A DNA stretch of 64,000 nt from DATATV01 sp035551355 (GTDB lineage: Bacteria > Actinomycetota > Actinomycetes > Mycobacteriales > Pseudonocardiaceae). Within the stretch, counting starts at the first letter, position 1. Each line of letters starts with the position of its first letter. Made by a program: the position numbers and the translations under genes. Positions 1 to 7,455 of the stretch are shown here, one piece after another. Where the stretch lies: assembly GCA_035551355.1 (NCBI GenBank), contig DASZNF010000058.1, positions 1-64,000 on the forward strand, given 5' to 3'. The notes beneath the pieces were generated by a model that searched no databases, was not told the DNA's origin, and saw only the letters and a list, made by a program, of their open reading frames with translations.

Positions 1-1
1 C

Positions 2-430
2 ATGCAGGGACGGATAGCGATGTGGCACGCGCTCGGCGAGGGCGTCATGCCGATCAAGCTCAAAACGGTCGCCGCCGCGGTGTTCACCCGCCCCGAGGTG
101 GCGACCGTGGGCATCAGCCAGGCCGCCATCGACTCCGGTGAGGTGCCTGCCCGGACCGTCATGCTCCCGCTGGGCACCAACCCGCGAGCCAAGATGCAGG
201 GCCTGCGGAAGGGGTTCGTCAAGCTCTTCTGCCGGCCGGCCACCGGGGTGGTGATCGGCGGGGTCGTCGTGGCGCCGGTGGCCAGCGAGCTGATCCTGCC
301 GATCGCGATGGCCGTGCAGAACAACCTCACGGTGGACGACCTGGCGACCACGTTCTCGGTGTACCCGTCGCAGTCCGGCTCGATCACCGAAGCCGCCCGC
401 CAGCTGATGCGCCACGGGGATCTCGACTAG
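2..430 (+). CDS. lpdA: NAD(P)H quinone dehydrogenase LpdA-like, C-terminal part
   Basis: Only the last 142 residues are present; the gene enters from the left edge. They match the C-terminal dimerisation domain of pyridine-nucleotide disulfide oxidoreductases: FTRPEVATVG near residue 28 and a closing SVYPSQSGSITEAARQ. True lipoamide dehydrogenases have a catalytic His-Pro in that last motif. Here it is Tyr-Pro-Ser, as I recall for M. tuberculosis LpdA (Rv3303c), a quinone reductase that is not part of the dehydrogenase complexes. The linkage to glpD nearby (lpdA-glpD2 in mycobacteria) supports the call. The N-terminal FAD domain cannot be checked. Confidence 0.85.
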   Translation: MQGRIAMWHALGEGVMPIKLKTVAAAVFTRPEVATVGISQAAIDSGEVPARTVMLPLGTNPRAKMQGLRKGFVKLFCRPATGVVIGGVVVAPVASELILPIAMAVQNNLTVDDLATTFSVYPSQSGSITEAARQLMRHGDLD

Positions 431-560
431 CCACCGCTAGCATCCTCACTAGTGATCTATGGGTGATCGTCGACCGGCGGCTATCGGCGGCTGGCCCAGA
501 CCAGAACTGCTGGGTCTGACGAACAGTGCTCGGTCCAATACAGACAGGGGAGTGGACATC

Positions 561-965
561 GTGGCGAGAATGCGGGTGGGCGTGCTTGCGGGGGCTACCG
601 TTCTGGGGCTCGCGCTGGCCGGATGCAGCTCGGGCGAGAGCGCTTCGACGGCCACTCCGACCACGACGTACGCGGGGCCCGCCATCGGAGCGCCGGCTTC
701 GCCCGCACCGGCCTCCGCCGCACCCACCTCCGGCGCGGTGGCACCCGGTAACAAGGTGTCCGCGAACACCGCCTCGGAGGAGCAGATCTTCTCGGCGCTC
801 ACCAAGGCCGGGCTCTCAGACCCGAAGCGGTGGACCGACGAGGTCATCGAGTACCGGCCGTACCCGGCCAACGACCCCAACCTGGGCAAGCTGCGCCAGA
901 ACCTCGCCAAGTACAACCCCGGACCGGGCATCGTGGACAAGATCGTGTCCGCGCTCACTCCGTGA
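561..965 (+). CDS. Lipoprotein with a ComEA-like helix-hairpin-helix region
   Basis: The GTG start is chosen because AGGGGAG lies 9 bases upstream. A start at 459 would put 34 unlikely residues before the signal peptide. The first 22 residues form a lipoprotein signal ending in the lipobox LALAGC, so the mature protein is probably lipid-anchored outside the membrane. A Ser/Thr/Pro/Ala-rich spacer follows. The last 70 residues contain NTASEEQI and PGPGIVDKI, which resemble the paired helix-hairpin-helix pattern of ComEA-type proteins. ComEA binds DNA, but binding here is not established. The stop overlaps the next start (GTGA), so the two are probably co-translated. Function unknown. Confidence 0.7.
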   Translation: MARMRVGVLAGATVLGLALAGCSSGESASTATPTTTYAGPAIGAPASPAPASAAPTSGAVAPGNKVSANTASEEQIFSALTKAGLSDPKRWTDEVIEYRPYPANDPNLGKLRQNLAKYNPGPGIVDKIVSALTP

Positions 966-1438
966 CGGCACCGGGCGACCCCGGCCCGGCCGGCTCCGCG
1001 CGGCTACTGCGGCGGGGCCTGCTCGGGCTCGCCGCGCTGAGCGTGCTGGCCATCGCCTACGAGCTGGCCGCCGAACGGCACTGGAGCAACACCGTCCAGC
1101 TGATCCCCTGGGTGGTGCTGGTTGTGCTGGCGGCGGCCATCGGGTGCGCCACCTCGTCGCGCCCGAAGCTGATCGTGGCGGCCCGGGTGCTGGCCGGCCT
1201 GGCGCTGGCGGCGTCGGGGTTCGGCATCTACGAGCACGTGGCGGACAATTACCAGGTCGGCGAGCTCGACGCGGTCTACTCCAACTCCTGGGTCTACCGC
1301 TCCATCCTCGACCGGGTCTACCTGGCGATCACCAAGACGGTCGGGGCGGCGCCGCCGATCGCCCCCGGTGCCCTCGGGCAGGCCGGGCTGCTGGTGCTGC
1401 TGGCCACCGTCGGGCAGGGCAAGCGCGTCAGGAAGTAG
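962..1438 (+). CDS. Small integral membrane protein, unknown function
   Basis: 158 residues starting at a GTG that overlaps the stop of the lipoprotein gene, which favours translational coupling over the longer reading starting at 830. Hydrophobic segments lie near residues 17-35, 45-65 and 72-92, with a weaker one at the C-terminus (GLLVLLATVG), giving three or four membrane spans. A conserved-looking stretch, SGFGIYEHVADNYQVG, follows the third span. No catalytic motif is seen. Pairing with a lipoprotein suggests an envelope role, but I do not recognise a named family. Confidence 0.65.
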   Translation: MTAPGDPGPAGSARLLRRGLLGLAALSVLAIAYELAAERHWSNTVQLIPWVVLVVLAAAIGCATSSRPKLIVAARVLAGLALAASGFGIYEHVADNYQVGELDAVYSNSWVYRSILDRVYLAITKTVGAAPPIAPGALGQAGLLVLLATVGQGKRVRK

Positions 1439-1466
1439 CGGGCGGCGGTGGCAAGAGCAGCAGCGC

Positions 1467-2966
1467 TCAGGCCCAGTCGAAGGTGCGGGTGACGGCCTTG
1501 CGCCACTGCCCGTACAGCCGCTCGCGCTCGCCGTCGTCCATGGACGGGTCCCACTGCTTGTCCTTGGCCCAGTTCGCCCTGATCTCGCCGGGGTCGGACC
1601 AGAACCCGACGGCCAGCCCCGCGGCGTAGGCGGCGCCCAGAGCGGTCGTCTCGGCCACCACGGGCCGGATCACGGGCACCCCGAGCAGGTCGGCCTGGAA
1701 CTGCATGAGCAACTCGTTGGCCACCATCCCGCCGTCGACCTTCAGCGAGGTCAACGCCACCCCGGAGTCGGCGTTCATCGCGTCGATCACCTCGCGGGTC
1801 TGGAACGCGGTGGCCTCCAGCACGGCGCGGGCGATGTGGCCCTTGTTGACGAACCGCGTCAACCCCACAATCGCGCCTCGCGCATCCGCCCGCCAGTGCG
1901 GTGCGAACAGCCCGGAGAACGCCGGTACGAAGTAGGCGCCGCCGTTGTCGTCCACCGAGGCGGCCAGCGACTCGATCTCGGAGGCGGAGCCGATCATGCC
2001 GAGGTTGTCGCGCAGCCACTGCACCAGCGAGCCGGTGACCGCGATGGAGCCTTCCAGCGCGTAGACCGCCGCTTCAGAGCCCAGCCGGTAGCAGACGGTG
2101 GTGAGCAGCCCGTGCTCGCTGCGCTGCGGCTCGGTACCGGTGTTGAGCAGCACGAAGTTGCCGGTGCCGTAGGTGTTCTTGGCCTCGCCGACCTCCAGGC
2201 AGGCCTGGCCGAACGTGGCGGCCTGCTGGTCACCCAGGATGCCGGCGATCGGTACCCCGGGCAGCACCCCCTTGGCGCGTACCGGCCCGTACACCTCCGA
2301 GGACGACCGGATCTCCGGCAGCATCGCAGGAGGCACCCCGATCTCCTCGCACAGCGAATCGTCCCAGGCCAGCGTGCGCAGGTCCATCAGCAGCGTGCGG
2401 GAGGCGTTGGTGACGTCGGTGAGGTGCAGGCCGCCGTCCGGGCCCCCGGTGGAGTTCCACAGCACCCAGGTGTCCATCGTGCCGAACGCGAGCTCGCCCT
2501 TCTCCGCGCGGGCCCGCGCCCCCTCGACGTTGTCCAGGATCCAGCGCGCCTTCGGGCCGGCGAAATAGGTCGCAAGGGGCAGGCCGGTGCGATCCTGGAA
2601 CCGCGCGGCACCCTCGTCGCCGGCCAGGTCGCGGCAGATCTGGTCGGTGCGGGTGTCCTGCCAGACGATCGCGTTGTGGATCGGCTCGCCGGTCGCGCGG
2701 TCCCACACGACGGTGGTCTCGCGCTGGTTGGTGATGCCGACGGCGGCGATGTCCGACGTGCCGACGTCGGCCTTGGCCAGCGCGGCGGCGACGACCTCGC
2801 GGGTGTTGGCCCAGATCTGGACGGCGTCGTGTTCGACCCAGCCCGCCCGGGGAAATATCTGGTCATGCTCCCGACCCGCGGAGGCCACCAGCTGTCCATC
2901 GTGGTCGAACAGGATGCACCGGGTGGACGTGGTGCCCTGGTCGATCGCGGCCACGTACTGAGTCAC
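1467..2966 (-). CDS. glpK: Glycerol kinase
   Basis: Phosphorylates glycerol to sn-glycerol 3-phosphate with ATP in the cytoplasm. The 499 residues match the usual GlpK length. FGGY-kinase features include the N-terminal phosphate loop DQGTTSTR (about 9-16), ITNQRETTVVWDR (about 79-91), GDQQAA in the middle, and KVDGGM in the C-terminal domain. The GTG start (VTQYVAAIDQG) fits the family N-terminus; an upstream reading to 3137 would add 57 foreign residues. There is no clear ribosome-binding site, but TACGGT lies 7 bases before the GTG, suggesting a leaderless transcript. It is divergent from glpD, whose product uses its product. Confidence 0.96.
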   Translation of the reverse strand: MTQYVAAIDQGTTSTRCILFDHDGQLVASAGREHDQIFPRAGWVEHDAVQIWANTREVVAAALAKADVGTSDIAAVGITNQRETTVVWDRATGEPIHNAIVWQDTRTDQICRDLAGDEGAARFQDRTGLPLATYFAGPKARWILDNVEGARARAEKGELAFGTMDTWVLWNSTGGPDGGLHLTDVTNASRTLLMDLRTLAWDDSLCEEIGVPPAMLPEIRSSSEVYGPVRAKGVLPGVPIAGILGDQQAATFGQACLEVGEAKNTYGTGNFVLLNTGTEPQRSEHGLLTTVCYRLGSEAAVYALEGSIAVTGSLVQWLRDNLGMIGSASEIESLAASVDDNGGAYFVPAFSGLFAPHWRADARGAIVGLTRFVNKGHIARAVLEATAFQTREVIDAMNADSGVALTSLKVDGGMVANELLMQFQADLLGVPVIRPVVAETTALGAAYAAGLAVGFWSDPGEIRANWAKDKQWDPSMDDGERERLYGQWRKAVTRTFDWA

Positions 2967-2973
2967 GAACCGC

Positions 2974-2979
2974 ACCGTA
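2974..2979 (-). promoter_or_regulatory. Probable -10 element of glpK
   Basis: TACGGT ends 7 bases before the GTG of glpK, and no Shine-Dalgarno sequence intervenes. This is the arrangement expected when transcription begins at the start codon. No clear -35 element is seen. Confidence 0.45.
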
Positions 2980-2995
2980 GAGCAAGTGCCCCGTG

Positions 2996-3011
2996 CGCGC
3001 ACCGGTGCGCG
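2996..3011. promoter_or_regulatory. Palindrome between glpK and glpD
   Basis: CGCGCACCGGTGCGCG is a perfect 16-base palindrome near the middle of the 98-base gap between the divergent glycerol genes. It could be the operator of a glycerol regulator, but in DNA this GC-rich such palindromes also occur by chance. Confidence 0.3.
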
Positions 3012-3064
3012 ACACGCTCGTAACGCCGCCCGCGTACCGTTGAGGCTCGAACCAGGGGAGGACC

Positions 3065-4807
3065 GTGCGGCAAGAGGTGGAGCTACCGGGTCTTGGCCAG
3101 CTCGGGCCCGAGCAACGCGAACAGAGCTGGCAGGCACTGGCCGGCCAGCACGTCGACCTGGTCGTCATCGGCGGTGGGGTGGTGGGCGCCGGCACCGCGC
3201 TGGACGCCGCCACCCGAGGGTTGCGGGTAGCCATGGTGGAGGCTCGCGACCTGGCCTCGGGCACCTCGTCACGTTCCTCGAAGCTGTTCCACGGCGGGCT
3301 GCGCTATCTCGAGCAGCTGGAGTTCGGGCTGGTCCGCGAGGCGCTGCGGGAACGGGAGCTGATGCTCAACCGGCTCGCTCCGCACCTGGTCAAGCCGGTG
3401 AGCTTCCTATACCCGCTGCATGGCCGGCTCTGGGAACGGCCGTACGTGGCGGCCGGGCTGGCCCTCTACGACACCATGGGCGGCGCCCGCTCGGTGCCCC
3501 GCCAGAAGCACCTCTCCCGTGCCGGTGCCCGCAGGCTCGCCCCGGCGCTGCGCCGCGACGCGCTCATCGGCGCCGTCCGCTACTACGACGCCATCGCCGA
3601 CGACGCCCGCCACACCATGACGGTGGCCCGCACCGCCGCGCACTACGGCGCGATCGTGCGCAACTCCACCCAGGTGGTGGGGTTCCTGCGCGAGGCCGAC
3701 CGGATCTCCGGGGTGCGGCTGCGCGACAGCGAGACGGGGGCCCAGGCCGACGTTTTCGCGCACGCTGTGGTCAACGCCACCGGGGTCTGGACCGACGAGC
3801 TGCAGCGCCTGTCCGGTGGCCGGGGCCGATTCCGGGTACGGGCGTCCAAGGGCGTGCACCTGGTGGTGCCCCGCGACCGCATCGTGTCCGACTCCGGGCT
3901 GATCCTGCGTACCGAGTCATCGGTGCTGTTCGTGATCCCGTGGCGGGCGCACTGGATCCTCGGCACGACCGACACCGACTGGAACCTCGACCTCGCGCAC
4001 CCGGCCGCCACCCGCGCGGACATCGACTACGTGCTCAACCACGTCAACCGGGTGCTGACGACAGCGCTGACCCACGAGGACATCGAAGGCGTCTATGCCG
4101 GCCTTCGCCCGCTGCTGGCCGGCGAGAGCGAGCACACCTCGCAGCTGTCCCGCGAGCACGCCGTCGCCAGGGTCGCTCCCGGTCTGGTGGCCATCGCCGG
4201 CGGGAAGTACACCACCTACCGCGTCATGGCCGCCGACGCCGTCGATGCCGCCGCGGCCGACATCCCCTCGCGGGTGGCCCCGTCCATCACCGACCGGGTC
4301 CCGCTGCTCGGCGCCGACGGGTACCACGCGCTGGTCAACCAGTCCGACCAGATCGGCGCCCAGTTCGGCTTGCACCCGCACCGGATCCGGCACCTGCTCG
4401 ACCGCTACGGATCGCTGCTGCACCACGTGCTCGCGGTCGCCGACGGGCGTCGTGAGCTGCTCGCCCCGGTACCCGGCGCGCCGGACTACCTGCAGGTGGA
4501 GATCGTGTACGCGGCCAGCCACGAGGGCGCGCTGCATCTGGAGGACGCGCTGACCCGGCGCACCCGGATCTCCATCGAGTACCCGCACCGCGGTCTGGAG
4601 TCCGCCCCGGCGGCGGCCCAGCTGATGGGGGAGGTGCTGGGGTGGAGCAACGAGACGATCGAGCGCGAGATCGAGGTCTACATCGCCCGCGTCGAGGCCG
4701 AGCGCCGCTCGCAGGACGAACCCAGTGACGAAGCTGCGGACGCCCGGCGCTCCTCGGCCCCGGAAGCGCGCCCGGACATCCTCGAACCGGTCGTGCTGAA
4801 GGCCTGA
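3065..4807 (+). CDS. glpD: Glycerol-3-phosphate dehydrogenase (FAD, membrane-associated)
   Basis: Oxidises glycerol 3-phosphate to dihydroxyacetone phosphate and passes electrons to quinone. 580 residues, the normal length. The FAD-binding motif VIGGGVVGAG lies at about 34-43, followed by GTSSRSSKLFHGGLRYLE, a strong GlpD signature. GTTDTDWNLD and the KYTTYRVMA region mark the end of the catalytic part. A C-terminal helical domain follows from about residue 400. The GTG start has AGGGGAGGA a few bases upstream. The acidic last 40 residues look disordered. With glpK it makes the complete glycerol entry route; the nearby lpdA-like quinone reductase fits a respiratory context. Confidence 0.95.
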   Translation: MRQEVELPGLGQLGPEQREQSWQALAGQHVDLVVIGGGVVGAGTALDAATRGLRVAMVEARDLASGTSSRSSKLFHGGLRYLEQLEFGLVREALRERELMLNRLAPHLVKPVSFLYPLHGRLWERPYVAAGLALYDTMGGARSVPRQKHLSRAGARRLAPALRRDALIGAVRYYDAIADDARHTMTVARTAAHYGAIVRNSTQVVGFLREADRISGVRLRDSETGAQADVFAHAVVNATGVWTDELQRLSGGRGRFRVRASKGVHLVVPRDRIVSDSGLILRTESSVLFVIPWRAHWILGTTDTDWNLDLAHPAATRADIDYVLNHVNRVLTTALTHEDIEGVYAGLRPLLAGESEHTSQLSREHAVARVAPGLVAIAGGKYTTYRVMAADAVDAAAADIPSRVAPSITDRVPLLGADGYHALVNQSDQIGAQFGLHPHRIRHLLDRYGSLLHHVLAVADGRRELLAPVPGAPDYLQVEIVYAASHEGALHLEDALTRRTRISIEYPHRGLESAPAAAQLMGEVLGWSNETIEREIEVYIARVEAERRSQDEPSDEAADARRSSAPEARPDILEPVVLKA

Positions 4808-4835
4808 CCCGCCGGTGTCCTGACGCTAGGCCGCC

Positions 4836-5651
4836 TTAGTCCCGGGCTGCCCGGTCGCGGGCCTCGTCCAGCAGCAGCCGCACCCGGTGTCGCAGGCGGG
4901 AGAGCTCGACCGGTGCCAGGGTGGTCCACTCGGCTCCGTCGTCGGCGGGCTCGCGGTGCATCAGGTAGCGCCCCCTCGGGGTGTCGACCAGCCCCAGCAC
5001 CTTGCGATGGCGGTGCAGCACACCCCACGGGTCGGCCGCCAGCACGCTGAGCTGGCCTCGCCGGGTACCGGCCCGCAGCACCCCGTCGAGCAGCGCGGCG
5101 TCACACTCCGGCACGCCCCGCCCGATGAGCACCTCGGCGACGTTCCTGCCGCGAGCTGCCCGGCCGGTCGCGGACTCCAGATCGGCGCTGGGCAGGGTGA
5201 CCGATCCGCCCGGGCCCGCAGGCTCCGGCGGCAGCGACTCGAGGGCGGCGGCCACCGGATCCGTGGCGCTGCCCAGGGTGACCGTCTCGTCCTGGCGCAC
5301 GGCGAGCGCCGCGGCGCCGGGGCGTCCCGCCGCGAGCACCCGCAGCTCACGTCCCAGCCGCATCCGCAGCTCCACCTGCTCGGTCGGAGCGGCCAGCAGG
5401 TGCATCATCCGGACGATCTCGGGGTCGGCGCCGTCGACGTCGGCCAGCCCCCGCCTCCGCAGCCCGTTCCAGCCGCTGGCCACGATCCCTCGGCGCTCCT
5501 CGTGCGTCCGTCCGGGTGAGCTCAGCCGCAGGACGACCGGCGTGGCGCCGAGGCCGAGCCACTCCCACAGCACGTCGAACTCAACGGCGGTGAGCACGCG
5601 GCGTCCCGGATGCCTGCCTCGGGTGCGATCGATCGGCGAGGCCGTGGTCAT
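4836..5651 (-). CDS. EspG-family type VII secretion chaperone
   Basis: 271 residues resembling the EspG family, cytosolic proteins that bind PPE partners of PE-PPE pairs and keep them soluble for ESX secretion. Recognised by the N-terminal pattern LTAVEFDVLWEWLGLG (about 20-35), the central region with LRVLAAGRPGAAALAVRQDETV, and the C-terminal block beginning GQLSVLAADPWGVLHRHR and ending in GRYLMHRE. There is no signal peptide or membrane span. The ATG start has GGAG 8 bases upstream. It is last of three minus-strand genes after PE-like and PPE-like proteins, the order expected for a substrate pair with its chaperone. No ESX ATPase or channel gene is in the window. Confidence 0.78.
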   Translation of the reverse strand: MTTASPIDRTRGRHPGRRVLTAVEFDVLWEWLGLGATPVVLRLSSPGRTHEERRGIVASGWNGLRRRGLADVDGADPEIVRMMHLLAAPTEQVELRMRLGRELRVLAAGRPGAAALAVRQDETVTLGSATDPVAAALESLPPEPAGPGGSVTLPSADLESATGRAARGRNVAEVLIGRGVPECDAALLDGVLRAGTRRGQLSVLAADPWGVLHRHRKVLGLVDTPRGRYLMHREPADDGAEWTTLAPVELSRLRHRVRLLLDEARDRAARD

Positions 5652-5721
5652 AGTGCCCGCTCCAGTCTCTCGGTTCGGTGCCGGTGGTGGTGCCGTTGGT
5701 GGTGCCGGTCACGCGGGCCGG

Positions 5722-6999
5722 TCACGCCCCGATCACCGGTGGGCTCACCCATCCGCTGTCGCCGGGGTCGCCGTCGAACGCGCAGTCCTCGTCGATCAGG
5801 AAACCGAGGCGCCGGTGCGCGGACCTGGAGGGTGCGCCGCGGGTCGGGCTGCCGACCGCGCCACCGAGGGGAGCGGCCATCCCGCCGCCGGCCTCCGCGC
5901 CCTCACGCAACCGATGCCCGTTGCGCTCGCCGGAGCCGCCCTGGCCGGCCTGCGGGTCGGTCGCCTGGTTGACGCCGGCGCCGTGACGGGCCGGCAGCGC
6001 GGGTGGCCCCCCGCCGCGCCCGGCTCCGACACCCGCTTGCTCGGCGTGAACTCCCCGCGCCCGGCCTCGTCGCCGCCCGGTGACGGCGGGACCGGCGCGC
6101 GCCGGGCCCGCCGCGAGCACCCCCGGACCGGTGCCCGCGGCCTCAACCGGCCCTTGGACCTCGTGTCCGGCGGGTCCCGGTGGTGGCCGGCCGCCGTTCG
6201 TGGCGTTCACGCTGCGGGTCAGCGGTGCGCCGGCGCGTGCGGCCGCACCGACGGTCCCGCTGCCGGGGGCACCGGCGCGCTCGCCGGGGCGGGCCGCCGA
6301 GGCCGATCGGTCACCCGTGAACGGGCGTGCGGGGGGCGTTCCCTCGGCGGCCGTGGTGGCCGGTCCGGCGATGCGGCCGGGTGCCCGGGCTCCGGTGGCG
6401 GTGCCACGGCCAGCGGTGGTGGTCGCTGCTCCGGCCGGGCCACCGGGCGGCGCCTCGATAGCCCCGGTCGGGCGCTGGGCCTCCGACGTGGCGGCGTGGC
6501 CCTCCAGCAGCTCCACCGCCCGCAGCTGCGCGTTGCGGCGGGCCTCCTCGGCCTGCGCGAGGTTGGTCCCGACGGGGTTGGTCCCGACGGGATTGGCCCC
6601 CACCGGGCTGCCACCGGCACCCAGCGCCGCAGACCGGACGCCCGGGTCGGGCATGTTCGCCCGCACGTAGGCGGCGCTGGCGGCCTGCGCGGAGGCGTTG
6701 CCGCCGGCGGCGGCGGTCCGCGCGGCGGCGGTACGGGCCCACTGCGCGTGCCCGGCGCTGCCGGTCCGGGCCGCATCCGAGGCTCGCCCCTGCCACCCCA
6801 GACCCGCCTGGGATGCGGCCCGCTGCAGGGACGCCGAGACCTGCTCGAGAGCGGCCGCCGCCCTGCTCAGACGCTGCCCGACCTGCTCGGCCCCCGCTGG
6901 ATCACCGCCGAAGGCCAGCGCACGCAGCTCGATCAGGTCCATGCCGATCAGGCGTTGGCCGATCAGGCGTTGGCCGATCAGGCGTTGGTCCGGCGACAC
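5722..6999 (-). CDS. PPE-like secreted protein with Gly/Pro/Ala-rich tail
   Basis: 425 residues if translation starts at GTG 6999, or 406 from ATG 6942. The difference is a triplicated RLIGQ/RLIGM stretch encoded by three 15-base repeats. The N-terminal 110 residues are helical and Ala-rich with WQGRASDAA, like the WXG/PPE helical hairpin. The long middle is low-complexity Gly/Pro/Ala. The end, RRLGFLIDEDCAF followed by VSPPVIGA, resembles the conserved C-terminus of actinobacterial PPE-like proteins. It starts 5 bases after the PE-like gene and sits upstream of espG, so the three are probably one transcript. Target and function after export are unknown. Confidence 0.7.
   Translation of the reverse strand: MSPDQRLIGQRLIGQRLIGMDLIELRALAFGGDPAGAEQVGQRLSRAAAALEQVSASLQRAASQAGLGWQGRASDAARTGSAGHAQWARTAAARTAAAGGNASAQAASAAYVRANMPDPGVRSAALGAGGSPVGANPVGTNPVGTNLAQAEEARRNAQLRAVELLEGHAATSEAQRPTGAIEAPPGGPAGAATTTAGRGTATGARAPGRIAGPATTAAEGTPPARPFTGDRSASAARPGERAGAPGSGTVGAAARAGAPLTRSVNATNGGRPPPGPAGHEVQGPVEAAGTGPGVLAAGPARAGPAVTGRRRGRARGVHAEQAGVGAGRGGGPPALPARHGAGVNQATDPQAGQGGSGERNGHRLREGAEAGGGMAAPLGGAVGSPTRGAPSRSAHRRLGFLIDEDCAFDGDPGDSGWVSPPVIGA
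6946..6990. repeat. Three 15-base tandem repeats at the start of the PPE-like gene
   Basis: Three head-to-tail copies of GATCAGGCGTTGGCC, the third with one change. On the minus strand they encode RLIGQ-RLIGQ-RLIGM. They lie between the two possible start codons (6999 and 6942), so either they are an N-terminal repeat or they belong to the leader. Confidence 0.9.
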
Positions 7000-7004
7000 C
7001 GGGA

Positions 7005-7343
7005 TCAGGGCTCCAGCTGACGGCTGAGCACGGCGGCGGTACCGGTCTCGTTGCGGTCGTACGCCTGCTGGATGGCGCCGAGCTTGTCGATGGCCTCGCG
7101 CAGCCGCAGCTCGAACGCGGTGACCTGCTCACGGATGGAGCCGGACCCATCGCCCGTGTAGCTGTTGAACGCGGTCTGGAACCCCGTGCTGGCGTCGTCC
7201 ATCATCGCCGGCCGCTCCATCCGGAACCCGCTCCTGGCGTCGGCAAGCACTGCCTCGAGGTGGCCGAGTGCCTGCTGGTATGCCAGCTTCAGCCGCGGAA
7301 TCGCCTGTGGCTGCAGGCGCAGGTCCCCGTTGCGGGTGTCCAT
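7005..7343 (-). CDS. PE/WXG100-like small helical protein
   Basis: 112 residues, mostly helical, with no signal peptide. Position upstream of a PPE-like and an EspG gene suggests the PE partner of a type VII substrate pair. I do not see a classical PE motif. The helix around RLKLAYQQALGHLEAVLADAR and the break near FNSYTGDGSG give a helix-turn-helix hairpin of the right size. The C-terminal part, LREAIDKLGAIQQAYDRNE, has the spaced hydrophobic pattern of WXG100 C-terminal helices. The ATG lacks a ribosome-binding site, but TACCGT lies 8 bases upstream. Confidence 0.65.
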   Translation of the reverse strand: MDTRNGDLRLQPQAIPRLKLAYQQALGHLEAVLADARSGFRMERPAMMDDASTGFQTAFNSYTGDGSGSIREQVTAFELRLREAIDKLGAIQQAYDRNETGTAAVLSRQLEP

Positions 7344-7351
7344 GGTCGCCG

Positions 7352-7357
7352 ACGGTA
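7352..7357 (-). promoter_or_regulatory. Probable -10 element of the PE/PPE/EspG operon
   Basis: TACCGT ends 8 bases before the ATG of the PE-like gene, with no Shine-Dalgarno sequence between. It fits a leaderless transcript for the three-gene unit. Confidence 0.45.
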
Positions 7358-7410
7358 GGAGCGGGTTCGGCGGCCGATGGGCGGTATGGCCGACATCGTG
7401 TGCGATCGCG

Positions 7411-7443
7411 AACGGGGCCCCGACGGTTCGCCGGGGCCCCGTT
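7411..7443 (-). terminator. Strong hairpin after accA3
   Basis: A perfect 12-base stem (AACGGGGCCCCG paired with CGGGGCCCCGTT) with a 9-base loop begins 12 bases past the accA3 stop. There is no T-run, as is common for actinobacterial terminators. It separates accA3 from the PE-like promoter. Confidence 0.75.
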
Positions 7444-7455
7444 ACGCGGATCGGG

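Noticed and set aside
4678..5028. Extra minus-strand gene over the end of glpD and espG
   Set aside because: It has no recognisable domain and overlaps two well-supported genes in other frames.
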